A stretch of DNA of 64,000 nucleotides from Sphingomicrobium marinum (GTDB lineage: Bacteria > Pseudomonadota > Alphaproteobacteria > Sphingomonadales > Sphingomonadaceae): positions 179,501-243,500 of the forward strand of contig NZ_JANPVQ010000001.1 in the NCBI RefSeq assembly GCF_026157105.1. Direction: 5' to 3'. The translations under genes and the position numbers were made by a program. This document shows, piece by piece, positions 8,643 to 18,498 of the stretch (position 1 is its first letter; every line of letters starts with the position of its first letter). Below the pieces are notes generated by a model that was not told the DNA's origin, searched no databases, and saw only the letters and a program-made list of their open reading frames with translations.

Positions 8643-9107
8643 TTAGCGGCCGCCCGGACCACCGCCGGGAAGGCCCGCCTGACCGACCTGGCCGATACCG
8701 CCGAACAGTTCATCGAAGAAGCTGCGTTCGCGGCCCAGCGTCGGCGTTTCCGCGCTGCTCGGGTTGATAGCGACTGCGAGTTCGGGGCCGGTTTCGTTGA
8801 CCGCAACGACGTTGCCCGCCGCATCGAACGATACCGCGATGACCTTGCTGTCATCGAGGCGCGGGCGACGGAATGCGAACTGGTTGGTCGTGCGGCTGAC
8901 ATAGTACCACTGGCTGTCATCGAACTGCCCCACGAAGGTCGGGCGGCCCAGCGTGGCTTCGACCGAGGCCTTGTTGTCAACGCCCGGGGCAATCGCCTGC
9001 ACCAGTTCGGTCGAGGCGATATAGCCCGACGAGTCGCGCACACCCGCGCAGCCGGTCAGCATGGCTCCTGCCACTACACACGTGAAAATTGCCCGCTTCG
9101 ACACCAT
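8643..9107 (-). CDS. bamE: Outer-membrane assembly lipoprotein BamE
   Basis: A 154-residue SmpA/OmlA-family lipoprotein and BAM-complex subunit. MVSKRAIFTCVVAGAMLTGC gives a lipobox LTGC. The BamE core is IAPGVDNKASVEATLGRP followed by WYYVSRTT and VIAVSFDAAGNV. A Gly/Pro-rich tail of about 25 residues (GQAGLPGGGPGG) is typical of sphingomonad forms. The start at 9107 has GGAG eight bases upstream; the frame stays open upstream but that part has no signal. It is divergent from the bc1-chaperone gene. Confidence 0.88.
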   Translation of the reverse strand: MVSKRAIFTCVVAGAMLTGCAGVRDSSGYIASTELVQAIAPGVDNKASVEATLGRPTFVGQFDDSQWYYVSRTTNQFAFRRPRLDDSKVIAVSFDAAGNVVAVNETGPELAVAINPSSAETPTLGRERSFFDELFGGIGQVGQAGLPGGGPGGR

Positions 9108-9207
9108 ATCGCTCACTCCATTGACGGCTCCACCCTTGCGGGCCGCTGAATGGGCACATATGCGGGCCGAGGGCGTTAGCGCAAGGCCTGAAGAAGGTGA
9201 CGAACCG

Positions 9208-9723
9208 ATGATTCGACGATTCATGTCCATGTTCCGATCATCCGATGCCGCGGATGCCAGCGCACCCTATCAACGACTGGTCGAACTGGCGCGCGAACCG
9301 GTCTGGTATCAGTGCGGTAATGTCGCCGACGACATGGACGGGCGTTTCGCGGTGCTGTCGAGCCTGGTGGCGCTCGCCATCCTGCGGCTCGAGGACGGCG
9401 ACGAAGATGCAGTGCGCGGTTCGGTGGCGCTGACCGAGCAATTCATTACCGACATGGATGCGCAGATGCGCGAGATCGGTTTCGACACGACGATTGGCAA
9501 GCAGGTGCGCAGCCTGGTCGGCGCGCTGGCAACGCGGGTCGACCGCTGGCGCCGCGCCGAGGAAGGCGAAATCGACTGGGAAGATGCCACCTTGTTCAGC
9601 GTGTATCGCGACAAGGATCCGGGCGAAGCGACGCTGACCTTTGCGAGCGAGAAGTTGCGCAGCTTCCGCGAGCATCTCGACGGATTTGGCGATGAGGACA
9701 TCATGCGCGGGAGCTTTGCGTGA
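9208..9723 (+). CDS. Ubiquinol-cytochrome c chaperone family protein
   Basis: A 171-residue helical protein of the CBP3/UQCC1 family, which helps mature cytochrome b of the bc1 complex. Conserved features are YQRLVELAREPVWYQ near the start, the block FAVLSSLVALAILRLE, and DMDAQMREIGFDTTIGKQVR. The start at MIRRFMSMF has GAAGGTGA upstream. Its stop overlaps the start of yceD, a gene order common in sphingomonads. Confidence 0.86.
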   Translation: MIRRFMSMFRSSDAADASAPYQRLVELAREPVWYQCGNVADDMDGRFAVLSSLVALAILRLEDGDEDAVRGSVALTEQFITDMDAQMREIGFDTTIGKQVRSLVGALATRVDRWRRAEEGEIDWEDATLFSVYRDKDPGEATLTFASEKLRSFREHLDGFGDEDIMRGSFA

Positions 9724-10232
9724 TGGACACGCTGTCGCTGGCGAATATCCGCGATGGCGACCATCGCGACTTTAGGGCCAACGAAGCCGAACGCGAAGCG
9801 ATCGCCAAGCGGTTGGGCCTGTTGGGGCTCGAGCGTTTCGAGGCCAACGTGACACTGTCGAAGGACGGCCAGAAGATTGATGCCACGGGCCAGGTGCGCG
9901 CCAAGGTCACTCAGGCCTGCGTGGCCACCGGCGAGCCCGTCGCCAGCACGATCGACGAACCTTTCACGCTTCGGTTCATTCCCGAGCCCGATGTCGATGC
10001 CGACGAAGAGATTGAGCTCGGGCAGGACGAGTTGGACGTTATTTTTCATGACGGGACCACCATCGCGCTGGGCGATGCGTTGGCCGACACGCTGGCGCTG
10101 GCGCTCGACCCCTATCCGCGCTCGCCCGAAGCCGAAGCCCATCTGAAAGAGGCTGGCGTCCTCAGCGAAGAAGAAGCCGGCCCATTCGGCGCGCTCGCCG
10201 ATCTGAAGCGCAAGATGGAAGGCGGCGACTAG
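9723..10232 (+). CDS. yceD: YceD/DUF177 family protein
   Basis: A 169-residue DUF177 protein. In other bacteria and plastids this family is tied to 23S rRNA accumulation and sits before rpmF; here rpmF is not adjacent. Residues VRAKVTQACVATGEPV carry the Cys-centred motif of the family and EEIELGQDELDVIFHDGT is the acidic conserved block. The ATG at 9723 overlaps the upstream stop by one base; a GTG three bases earlier is possible, and GGGAG at 9709-9713 suits either. Confidence 0.85.
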   Translation: MDTLSLANIRDGDHRDFRANEAEREAIAKRLGLLGLERFEANVTLSKDGQKIDATGQVRAKVTQACVATGEPVASTIDEPFTLRFIPEPDVDADEEIELGQDELDVIFHDGTTIALGDALADTLALALDPYPRSPEAEAHLKEAGVLSEEEAGPFGALADLKRKMEGGD

Positions 10233-10247
10233 GCCGCCAACGTTGCC

Positions 10248-10727
10248 CTAGAAGGGCACGTCGTCGTCAAGATCGTTGTCGAAAGTCGCAGGCTGCGGGC
10301 GTGACTGCTGCTGGCCGCCGCCTCCGCCGCCATAGCCGCCGCTCGACTCGCCGCCGCCATAATTGCCGCCGCCCCCGCCTTCGCGCGGATCGAGCAGTAC
10401 GAGTTCGCCGCGGAAGCGCTGCAGCACGACTTCGGTCGTATATTTGTCCTGTCCCGACTGGTCCTGCCACTTGCGGGTCTGCAATTGGCCTTCGAGATAG
10501 ACTTTCGAGCCCTTGCGCAGGTAATTCTTGGCGACCCGGCCGAGATTTTCGTTCCAGATCACGACATTATGCCATTCGGTGCGTTCCTGGCGGTTGCCGT
10601 CGCGATCCTTCCAGCTTTCCGACGTAGCGACGCGCAGGTTGACGACTTCGCCGCCGTTGTTAAGCGAGCGCGCTTCGGGGTCCGCCCCGAGATTGCCCAC
10701 CAGGATCACCTTGTTCACGCCCGCCAT
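10248..10727 (-). CDS. ssb: Single-stranded DNA-binding protein
   Basis: A 159-residue SSB. Residues 1-110 are the OB fold, opening with [20 protein letters not shown] and including [19 protein letters not shown] and [14 protein letters not shown] Gly-rich linker follows, and the acidic tail ends DDDVPF, the site that recruits DNA repair and replication partners. AAGGACGAG precedes the ATG. It is convergent with yceD, 15 bases apart. Confidence 0.97.
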   Translation of the reverse strand: MAGVNKVILVGNLGADPEARSLNNGGEVVNLRVATSESWKDRDGNRQERTEWHNVVIWNENLGRVAKNYLRKGSKVYLEGQLQTRKWQDQSGQDKYTTEVVLQRFRGELVLLDPREGGGGGNYGGGESSGGYGGGGGGQQQSRPQPATFDNDLDDDVPF

Positions 10728-10897
10728 ATTCTCGTCCTTCGCTTTGTATATTTCGCATCTTGGATAGGCAGTGGAGCGGCGACTGTCACCATGGTTTCGC
10801 GCCTTTTATCCGATGGAAATGCGAACCTTTTGGCCATATGGCCGTTGCCCGCGCAGCGCGCGAAAGCGTGTACCAGTCGTCACACTTTCCGGAAGTC

Positions 10898-12952
10898 ATG
10901 AAAACTATTGCAGCCTCCCTACTGGCCATCGGTCTGGCGACCGCGACGCAGGCGTTCGCGTCCGAGCGCGGGGTATCGGGGGGTGCGCCGGTTGCTACGC
11001 GTACATTCACGCCCGAAGATTTCGCGGTGTTCGCGCCGCGCACCGCGCTCGACATGGTGCGGCAGATCCCAGGTTTCTCCATCAACTCGGGCGATGACGG
11101 CGCGCGCGGGCTGGGCCAGGCCGACCAGAACATTCTACTCAACGGAAAGCGGGTCTCGGGCAAGTCCAACGACGCCATCACCACGCTTTCGCGCATCGAA
11201 GCGTCGAGTGTCCTTCGCATCGAACTGCTGGAGGGCGCGAGCCTCGATATTCCCGGGCTGTCGGGCGAGGTCGCCAACATCGTCTATAAGGTCGACAGTT
11301 TTGGCGGCACCTTCGAGTGGCGCCCCCAGTTTCGCGAGCGGCTGGACGACAACTGGTTTGCCGGCGAAGTCGCATTGTCGGGCAAGCTCGGCGGTTTCGA
11401 TTGGACCGCGAGCCTTGCCAACGACGCCTTCCGGCGCGGAAATTTCGGGCTCGAAATCGTCGAGGATGCTGGCGGCAACCTGATCCTGACGCGCGACGAG
11501 CTTTCGACATTCTACGGCGATCGTCCGCGCCTTACGCTGGGCGCCTCGCGCACCGCGGCAAGCGGCAACATCTTCAACATCAATGCGGTCGGCGAGATTT
11601 TCTGGTTCGACCGCATCGAAACCGGGTTCGAACAAATCGTCGATGGTGTCAGCGGCGATCGCCGGTCCGAACGCGCGCAGGACCAGTGGAGCGTAGAGAT
11701 TGGTGGCGACTACGAATTCGGCCTGGGAACCGGCCGGATGAAAGTGATCGGTCTCTACGGGTTCGAACGCGAACCCTCGATCAACGACTTCATCTATCTC
11801 GCCCGCATCCCCGATGCGGCCGACGAAGGGCGTCGCTTCGAACAGGACAGCGACGTCACCGAGATCATCGGGCGCGCCGAATATGGCTGGGCCGCATGGG
11901 GCGGCGATTGGCAAGTCAGCATCGAAGGCGCGTATAACAAGCTCGACAGCGAGGGCCGTCTGTTTGTCCGCGATGCGCTTGGCGTGCTCCAGCCTGTCGA
12001 CTTCGGGGGCGCCACCGCCACTATCGATGAAAAACGCGCCGAGGGCTTCGTGTCGCACAGCCGCGAGCTTGGCGGCGGACTCGCGATGCAGGCCAATCTG
12101 GGCGGCGAATATAGCCAGATCGATGCCGGCGCAGCCGATGGTGCGCGCTCGTTCTGGCGACCCAAGGGATCGCTGGTGCTCGATTGGGCAGCCTCGCGCG
12201 ACCTAACGCTCAGCGCGCGGTTCGAACGCACGGTGGACCAGCTCGATTTCGGGCAGTTCCTCGCTTCGGTCGACGTCACCGACGATCTTGGCCGCGACCA
12301 GAATGTCGCGCTCGTCCCGCCGCAACGCTGGACCGCCGAGCTCGAAGCTGTCGCGGCGCTCGGCGATTACGGGTCGCTGCGCCCCTTCATCCGTGCCTCC
12401 GTCATCGAAGATGTCATCGAGATCATCCCCGTGGGCATCGACGGCGAGGTGCTCGGCAATGTCGACGCAGCGCGCATCTGGTCGCTTGGCAGCAACGGGA
12501 CCTTGCTGTTCGATCCTTTCGGCTGGACCGGCGCTCGGCTCGATTTCGAACTGGCCTTCTCCGGCTCGTCGATCGAAGATCCGCTGACCGGCGCGAACCG
12601 CGAGCTCAGTGGCCGCGAACTGATCGACGTCGAGGCCGACCTGCGCCACGATATTCCGGGAAGCGACATCGCGTGGGGCGGCGGGTTCTCCTTCCGCGAA
12701 ACGGCAAAAGAAGTGCGGCTCGGCAACATCGACAATCGCTACGATACCGGGCCCGATATCTATGCCTTTGCCGAGCATAAGGATGTTGCTGGACTGACCG
12801 TACGCCTGCGCATTGGAAACCTGCTCGATCGGCGCGACGGATTCGAGCGTTTGCTGTGGGATGGAAGGCGCATCGGACCTTACGGTATCCGCGAATCTCG
12901 CGAACGTCGGTTCGGACGCACCATCGAATTTAGCGTGCGCGGCACCATCTAA
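10898..12952 (+). CDS. TonB-dependent receptor-like protein (tandem copy 1)
   Basis: A 684-residue outer-membrane protein with a signal peptide ending AFAS. A short N-terminus leads into a plug domain: FAPRTALDMVRQIPGFSI, QNILLNGKRVSGKS, VLRIELLEGASLDIPGL. A barrel of about 530 residues ends with an aromatic-rich strand (FGRTIEFSVRGTI). No clear TonB box is seen. It is a close paralogue of the gene at 13083, with the same plug blocks. The start has only a tight GGAAG two bases upstream. Substrate unknown. Confidence 0.85.
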   Translation: MKTIAASLLAIGLATATQAFASERGVSGGAPVATRTFTPEDFAVFAPRTALDMVRQIPGFSINSGDDGARGLGQADQNILLNGKRVSGKSNDAITTLSRIEASSVLRIELLEGASLDIPGLSGEVANIVYKVDSFGGTFEWRPQFRERLDDNWFAGEVALSGKLGGFDWTASLANDAFRRGNFGLEIVEDAGGNLILTRDELSTFYGDRPRLTLGASRTAASGNIFNINAVGEIFWFDRIETGFEQIVDGVSGDRRSERAQDQWSVEIGGDYEFGLGTGRMKVIGLYGFEREPSINDFIYLARIPDAADEGRRFEQDSDVTEIIGRAEYGWAAWGGDWQVSIEGAYNKLDSEGRLFVRDALGVLQPVDFGGATATIDEKRAEGFVSHSRELGGGLAMQANLGGEYSQIDAGAADGARSFWRPKGSLVLDWAASRDLTLSARFERTVDQLDFGQFLASVDVTDDLGRDQNVALVPPQRWTAELEAVAALGDYGSLRPFIRASVIEDVIEIIPVGIDGEVLGNVDAARIWSLGSNGTLLFDPFGWTGARLDFELAFSGSSIEDPLTGANRELSGRELIDVEADLRHDIPGSDIAWGGGFSFRETAKEVRLGNIDNRYDTGPDIYAFAEHKDVAGLTVRLRIGNLLDRRDGFERLLWDGRRIGPYGIRESRERRFGRTIEFSVRGTI

Positions 12953-13082
12953 TCAGTTTCACTTCGAGACTACAGATGTAATCGAGCGGTTCCAGCCGCC
13001 CGTTTGTCGAAGCGGGCTGGTTGTCGCGATCCCATGATGGTGGTGCGGACTTGGCGTCCCCAGCGCCATGGGAGAGGAAAGT

Positions 13083-15209
13083 ATGAACTTCAGATCGGTT
13101 TTGCTGGCTACGGCTGCCATCGCATTGGCGGCGCCCGCGCTTGCCCAGGAAAGTGCACCCGTCGATCCCCAGGAGGGCGAAGCGGACATCACATCGACGC
13201 CCGTCGACGAAGACCTCGTCACCGACGCAGCCGCGGCCAACGCCCCGCTGGCCGCGCGAAGCTTCACGCCCGCCGACTTTACCCAGTTCGCGCCGCAAAA
13301 CGCGCTCGACATGGTGTCCCGCATACCGGGCTTCACCATCCAGGGCGGAGACCAAGGCAATCGCGGTTTGGGCCAAGCCACCCAGAACGTATTGATCAAT
13401 GGCCAGCGCGTGTCGGGCAAGAGCAACGATGCGCGTGATGCCCTCCGGCGCATCCCGGCCAACGCGGTCGAACGGATCGACATCGTCGATGGTGCCACGC
13501 TCGCAATCCCGGGCCTGTCGGGCCAGGTTGCCAATATCATTGCCGATGCCGGCGGATGGTCGGGCAATTTCACATACCGCCCCCAATTTCGCCGCGATCA
13601 CGAGGCGCGACTTTTGGGCCTGGAGATCAGCGCCAGCGGCAAGGTTGGTAGCAACGATGTCAGCATCGGTTTCAAGAACGACCAGTTTCGCAACGGCAAT
13701 GTCGGCCCCGAAGTACGCCGCAATGCCGACGGCGACATCGTGCGCGTCGTCGAAGAAGAGGCGACTTACTTCGGTGACCGACCGACCATCACCGCATCTC
13801 TCGCCCGGACCGCAGCCAATGGTAACATCCTGAATCTCAATGGCAGCGGGCAGCTCTTCTTCTTCGACCGCGAGCAGGTAGGCTTCGAAGTCGCAGCAGA
13901 CGGGAGCACCGCGCGCGAACTAAACTTCGGCGGCGAAGATGAATGGAATTTCGAGCTTGGCGGTGATTACGAGTTCGGCCTTGCCGGCGGGCGCCTCAAG
14001 CTGATCGGCCTGCGCCGCCTGGAAAGCAGCGAATTCTTATCGGTGTTCGAACGACGGAAAGATGAACCAGGCGCCGTGCTTCGTGGCAGTCGCTTCGAGC
14101 AGGTCATCGACGAGGCCGAGACCATCGCGCGCGGCGAATATAGCTTTGCGGGCCTCGGCGGAGACATGCAGGTCAGCCTCGAGGGGGCCTATAACAGCCT
14201 TGATGGTTCGGCAGAACTGTTCGTCCGCAATAGGGCAGGCGAAGAAGTCGAGGTTCCATTGCCCGGCGCCAATGCACTAGTCGAAGAAAAGCGCGCCGAA
14301 TCGATCGTCAGCTACGGGCGCCCGTTGGCCGAGAACCTCACGCTGCAGGCCAGCCTCGGCGGCGAATTCAGCGAGATCAGTGCAGGCGACATCACGCGCA
14401 GCTTCGTGCGTCCCAAAGGTTCGATCTCGCTGGCGTGGAAGGCCGCCGACGATCTTACCGTCAACGCCAAGGTCGAGCGGCGTGTCGACCAGCTGAGTTT
14501 TTTCCAGTTCTTGAGCTCTGTCGATGTCACCGACGATACGGACGACCGTTCGAACAATTTCGAGCTGGTGCCGCCGCAGCGCTGGCGCGCCGAACTGGAG
14601 TTCGTCAAATCGCTCGGCGCGTGGGGCTCGATCACGCCCGAAATCCGCATCGCCTCGATCGAGGATACGGTCGAAGTCATTCCGATTTCGCCCACCGAAC
14701 AGGCGTTGGGCAATCTCGACAGCAATGCCTTCGTCATCCAGGGCATCCTCGAAGGAACGCTACTGTTCGACCCCATCGGCTTTGACGGCGCGCGGTTGAA
14801 TATCTTCATGATCGCAACGGAGACCAGTGTCGAAGACCCGCTGACCGGCGATAACCGCGACATCAGCGGTGTCGGCCGCTTCTTCACCGAACTCAGCTTC
14901 CGTCACGACATCCCGAACAGCAATTGGGCATGGGGAACAGGTCTCGAATTCAATGACCAGGCGCCCAACGTGTCGCTCGACCAGGTCTCGCGCGGCTACG
15001 CTTCGGCGCCCTTTGGCTGGCTATTCGTCGAGAACAAGGACGTGAGCGGGATGACCGTTCGCGCCAGCCTGATGAACATCTTCGACCAGCACGACCGGTT
15101 CGAGCGCACCGTCTACGTCGACCGCCGCGATGGCCCTATCGCCTTCAGCGAATATCAGGACCGCGATTTTGGCCCGATTTTCGAATTGACGATTACCGGC
15201 AGTATCTAG
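13083..15209 (+). CDS. TonB-dependent receptor-like protein (tandem copy 2)
   Basis: A 708-residue paralogue of the preceding gene. After a signal peptide ending ALAQ, the plug has FTPADFTQFAPQNALDMVSR, NVLINGQRVSGKSND and AIPGLSGQVANII, each matching copy 1 almost residue for residue. The mature N-terminus is acidic (about 35 residues) with no obvious TonB box. The start at MNFRS is preceded by GAGAGGA; an ATG five codons earlier is less likely because that site would lie inside the gene. Its stop overlaps the convergent COQ9 gene. Confidence 0.86.
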   Translation: MNFRSVLLATAAIALAAPALAQESAPVDPQEGEADITSTPVDEDLVTDAAAANAPLAARSFTPADFTQFAPQNALDMVSRIPGFTIQGGDQGNRGLGQATQNVLINGQRVSGKSNDARDALRRIPANAVERIDIVDGATLAIPGLSGQVANIIADAGGWSGNFTYRPQFRRDHEARLLGLEISASGKVGSNDVSIGFKNDQFRNGNVGPEVRRNADGDIVRVVEEEATYFGDRPTITASLARTAANGNILNLNGSGQLFFFDREQVGFEVAADGSTARELNFGGEDEWNFELGGDYEFGLAGGRLKLIGLRRLESSEFLSVFERRKDEPGAVLRGSRFEQVIDEAETIARGEYSFAGLGGDMQVSLEGAYNSLDGSAELFVRNRAGEEVEVPLPGANALVEEKRAESIVSYGRPLAENLTLQASLGGEFSEISAGDITRSFVRPKGSISLAWKAADDLTVNAKVERRVDQLSFFQFLSSVDVTDDTDDRSNNFELVPPQRWRAELEFVKSLGAWGSITPEIRIASIEDTVEVIPISPTEQALGNLDSNAFVIQGILEGTLLFDPIGFDGARLNIFMIATETSVEDPLTGDNRDISGVGRFFTELSFRHDIPNSNWAWGTGLEFNDQAPNVSLDQVSRGYASAPFGWLFVENKDVSGMTVRASLMNIFDQHDRFERTVYVDRRDGPIAFSEYQDRDFGPIFELTITGSI

Positions 15210-15850
15210 CGAACGGGATAGCGCAAGCGGCCGAGGAAGCGGCTGATGCTCGGCCGTTCCTGCCTGGTCCAGTGCGCCTTGAGCTTTTCGAATTTCCCGA
15301 CGTCGGCCAGTCGCCGGTCGAGAAACGCGGCGGTCTCCGCCCAGTCTTCGCTATCGTCGTCGAGCCACGCCAGCAGCGTCGCGCCATAGACGCCCGACAG
15401 GATGATGCGCTTGGTGTAATGGTTGTAGTCGGTCGACGTGTCGCCCGCGAGCCGCCACATCGCATCGGCACTGCGCCAACCCGTCTTCACGCCAAGCGGG
15501 ATATTTTGCGGCGCCGCCAGAATGGCAAGCGCACTGCGCACCGCTTCCTTGGCGGGCGCAGCGATTTCAAGGCGCTTCCAGATCAGCCAGCGGATCCTCT
15601 TGGTCATGCCGAGTGTATCGAACTCGTCGCTCGCCGCCGCGGCTTGCGCCATCGCCACGTCGACCGCTTTAATCCACGCGTCGACCATCTTCGACGGCGT
15701 ATCGGGGAACGCGAGCAGCGCTTGTTCGACCGGTATGTCGTGCTGCGCCGCTGCGGCTTCGATTGCAGCCTTGCTCCACCCATCAAACACCGCGTTTTCA
15801 GCAACGGACAAAGCGAGTGTCTGGCGAATCTGGTCGAGCGGCGAAGTCAT
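15206..15850 (-). CDS. COQ9 family protein
   Basis: A 214-residue helical protein related to mitochondrial COQ9, which binds lipids and supports ubiquinone biosynthesis. RIRWLIWKRLEIAAPAKEAV and RSADAMWRLAGDTSTDYNHY followed by TKRIILSGVYGATLLAWLDD are the signature blocks of the family. The start overlaps the stop of the exporter gene as ATGA. It ends in a stop overlapping that of the second TonB-receptor-like gene. Confidence 0.9.
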   Translation of the reverse strand: MTSPLDQIRQTLALSVAENAVFDGWSKAAIEAAAAQHDIPVEQALLAFPDTPSKMVDAWIKAVDVAMAQAAAASDEFDTLGMTKRIRWLIWKRLEIAAPAKEAVRSALAILAAPQNIPLGVKTGWRSADAMWRLAGDTSTDYNHYTKRIILSGVYGATLLAWLDDDSEDWAETAAFLDRRLADVGKFEKLKAHWTRQERPSISRFLGRLRYPVR

Positions 15851-16743
15851 GCGGCCAATGTGGGCCTTGCCGCGCGCGGGCGCAAGCGGACCAGGACCAA
15901 AGCAGTAGCGACAGCGATCGCGCCTGCCCAATCGGTCGGCGTAAAGATCTCGCCGTAGAAGAACCATCCGATCGTACCCGCTACGACGGGCTGCGACAGC
16001 AAGGCCACACCGACCACCAGCGGTGGCAGTCGCCCGATCGCGTACACCAATATACCTTGCCCGATCACCTGGCTCGACAGCGCCAGCACGAACAGGATCG
16101 ACCAATCGCCGGGAATAGGATTTTCGCCCAGCACCAATGCGCTCGGCAGCAGGAAGGCGGCGCCAAAAGCGCTGGCCCAGATGATGACGGCCAGCGGCTC
16201 GGTTGTCTTGCGGACCCGGTCGACGCCGATGAGGTAGCCCGCGTAAAGCAGTCCTGCGAACAGTGCGAACACATCGCCGCGCACATTCTCAAGCCCGAGT
16301 TCTAGGCTGCCCGATAGCAGCAGCACGGTGCCGAGTACTGCCAGTCCCAGCCCAAGAATCTGCGCCATGCTGGGGCGCACCTTGGCGATCCACAGTCCGT
16401 AGAGCGCGAACAGGAAGCTCCCGGAATTCCCGAACAGGACGGCGTTGGCCATCTTGGTCAGCATGATGCCGTAGTGCCAGAGCCCGAGGTCCGCCGCGAA
16501 GAAGAAGGCCGCCGCGATGACGATGACCACCACCTTGCGCGACGGCAGGCGTATCTCCTTGCCCAGCATCAGTGCGATTGCAACCAGCATCGGAACCGCC
16601 AGCGCCAGTCGCCAGAAGGCAGCGGACACCTCACCGACGTCGGCCAGCCGCACCAGCCATGGCCCGAAGGCAAGCGCGGTCGAGCCGACGAGCAGCGCAA
16701 TGAACGGGATGGTGGTGGATCGCGTATCCATCGATCGGCGCAT
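15847..16743 (-). CDS. DMT-superfamily (EamA) transporter
   Basis: A 298-residue inner-membrane protein with ten predicted helices in two EamA repeats. The first includes AFWRLALAVPMLVAIAL and WHYGIMLTKMANAVLFGNSG; the second begins near DVFALFAGLLYAGYLIGVDR and has LSSQVIGQGILVYAIG. These proteins export small metabolites or amino acids. The start is uncertain: Met at 16743 is used and another at 16731 is possible, neither with a clear ribosome-binding site. Divergent from the old yellow enzyme gene. Confidence 0.85.
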   Translation of the reverse strand: MRRSMDTRSTTIPFIALLVGSTALAFGPWLVRLADVGEVSAAFWRLALAVPMLVAIALMLGKEIRLPSRKVVVIVIAAAFFFAADLGLWHYGIMLTKMANAVLFGNSGSFLFALYGLWIAKVRPSMAQILGLGLAVLGTVLLLSGSLELGLENVRGDVFALFAGLLYAGYLIGVDRVRKTTEPLAVIIWASAFGAAFLLPSALVLGENPIPGDWSILFVLALSSQVIGQGILVYAIGRLPPLVVGVALLSQPVVAGTIGWFFYGEIFTPTDWAGAIAVATALVLVRLRPRAARPTLAA

Positions 16744-16804
16744 GAACCAGTCACGGCTGTGAAACAAGCGGGCTCCATGCCAGTTGATGGCGAAAGGAGA
16801 ATTC

Positions 16805-17884
16805 ATGCCCGATCTGTTCGATCCCGTCACGCTCGGTTCAATCGAGTGCCCCAATCGTATCGTCATGGCCCCGCTCACCCGCGGGCGCGCCGATCGCGAC
16901 GGCGTGCATGACGAACTTGCCGTCGAATATTACCGCCAGCGCGCCGAAGCCGGCCTGATCATATCCGAAGCCACTGGCATCTCGAAGCAAGGGCTGGGCT
17001 GGCCTTATGCGCCGGGGCTCTGGTCGGAGGCGCAGACCGAAGGCTGGAAGCCGGTGACCGAGGCTGTCCACCAGGCAAGCGGGCGTATCGTCGCCCAGCT
17101 CTGGCACATGGGGCGGCTGGTTCATCCCTCGATGGGCGGCGGCACACCTTTGTCCGCAAGCGCCACTCAGGGCCCGCACCGGCTGCATACGTTCGAGGGC
17201 AAGCAGGATGCGGTCCAAGCGAAGGCGATGACCAAAGATGATATCGAGCGCACCATCGCCGACTATGTCCGCGCCGCCGCCAACGCGATGCGCGCCGGGT
17301 TCGATGGTGTCCAGATCCACGGCGCGAACGGCTATCTGATAGACCAGTTCCTGCGCGCCAACGAGCGCGATGACGACTATGGCGGCAGCGCCGAGAACAA
17401 GTGTCGTTTCATGGCGCAAGTCACGCAGGCGATCGCCGACGAAATTGGCGTGCAGCGCACCGCGATCCGCTTGTCACCCATCGGCGAGGTCAATGGCTGC
17501 GACAGCGATGAGCCTATCGCGCTGTTCACAGCAGCCGCCCGCGCGCTCGAGGACATCGGCATCCCGTGGATCGAGATGCGCGAGCCTGGCAGCGAATCTA
17601 CATTCGTCGCATCCGACACCGATCGCGTCAGCCCGCACATGGCCAAGGTCTTTTCGGGCAAAATCGGTCTCAACAGCGATTTCACTTTCCAGGAAGGGCA
17701 GGCATTCGTGCGCAGCGGCCAATGCGACTTCATTGCGTTTGGCCGCCCGTACATCGCCAATCCCGACCTTGTCCGGCGCTTCCGCGACGGCGCGCCGCTC
17801 AACGATTGGGATCCCAAGACCTTCTATTCGCGCGGGCCCGAAGGCTATATCGACTACCCCAGCCTCGAAGAGGAGCGCGTCTGA
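16805..17884 (+). CDS. Old yellow enzyme family alkene reductase
   Basis: A 359-residue FMN-dependent NAD(P)H:flavin oxidoreductase (NemA-like) that reduces activated C=C bonds or nitro compounds. VTLGSIECPNRIVMAPLTR begins the TIM barrel; QLWHMGRLVHPS and GFDGVQIHGANGYLIDQFLR contain the flavin and substrate contacts, the latter with the usual His/Asn pair. CDFIAFGRPYIANPDLV is the C-terminal phosphate-binding loop. AAAGGAGA precedes the start. The stop overlaps the ATG of the SOUL gene by one base. Confidence 0.93.
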   Translation: MPDLFDPVTLGSIECPNRIVMAPLTRGRADRDGVHDELAVEYYRQRAEAGLIISEATGISKQGLGWPYAPGLWSEAQTEGWKPVTEAVHQASGRIVAQLWHMGRLVHPSMGGGTPLSASATQGPHRLHTFEGKQDAVQAKAMTKDDIERTIADYVRAAANAMRAGFDGVQIHGANGYLIDQFLRANERDDDYGGSAENKCRFMAQVTQAIADEIGVQRTAIRLSPIGEVNGCDSDEPIALFTAAARALEDIGIPWIEMREPGSESTFVASDTDRVSPHMAKVFSGKIGLNSDFTFQEGQAFVRSGQCDFIAFGRPYIANPDLVRRFRDGAPLNDWDPKTFYSRGPEGYIDYPSLEEERV

Positions 17885-18498
17885 TGAAGAAGAAATGGCT
17901 CATAGGCGGCGGTCTGGTGCTCGGGCTGATCGCGGCTGGTGGGTGGCGGCACTATATGCGCGAGAAAGCGACCGCCGAACCCGACTTCTTGCCGGTCGAT
18001 GAGGATGGCGTCTTTTCAGTTCGCGACTATTTGCCCGTGTGGATTGCCGAGACGTTCGCGACGGGCACGCGGCGCGAGGCGATCCGGGCGGGCTTCCGCA
18101 CGCTGGCAGACTATATCTTCGCGCGTAGCCATGACGGTGACGAAATCCCGATGACCTCGCCGGTTCTGGAAAGCCACGACGCGGGCGACCGCTGGCGGGT
18201 AGCCTTCGTCATGCCTTCAGGCGCGACAAGGGAGAGCCTGCCCGAACCGCCGCCGGGTGTATCCTTGCGCAAGGTGCCTGCACGGCGCGTCGGCGTCGTC
18301 TGCTTCAGCGGTGCGCTCGGCGAATACGACCTTCAGAAGGAAGAGGACCGTCTGCGCGGATGGCTCGCAGCCAAGGGATACGACCTCGTCGGCGGCAAGC
18401 CCGAATATGCGTTCTTCAACTCGCCGACCATTCCCGGGCCGCTACGCCGCAACGAAGTGTGGCTGGAAATCGCGCTGGAAGCGCCGGTCGGCAACTAG
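17884..18498 (+). CDS. SOUL-family haem-binding protein, membrane anchored
   Basis: A 204-residue protein with one N-terminal hydrophobic anchor ([17 protein letters not shown]) and a SOUL/HBP domain: [20 protein letters not shown], then [19 protein letters not shown], and a C-terminal [20 protein letters not shown]. Family members bind haem or other tetrapyrroles; the role in bacteria is poorly known. It is translationally coupled to the reductase. The stop overlaps that of ribH, which converges from the other side. Confidence 0.9.
   Translation: MKKKWLIGGGLVLGLIAAGGWRHYMREKATAEPDFLPVDEDGVFSVRDYLPVWIAETFATGTRREAIRAGFRTLADYIFARSHDGDEIPMTSPVLESHDAGDRWRVAFVMPSGATRESLPEPPPGVSLRKVPARRVGVVCFSGALGEYDLQKEEDRLRGWLAAKGYDLVGGKPEYAFFNSPTIPGPLRRNEVWLEIALEAPVGN

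Noticed and set aside
12992-13020. Imperfect hairpin between the tandem receptors
   Set aside because: The stem has a bulge and no T tail, so calling it a terminator is not supported.
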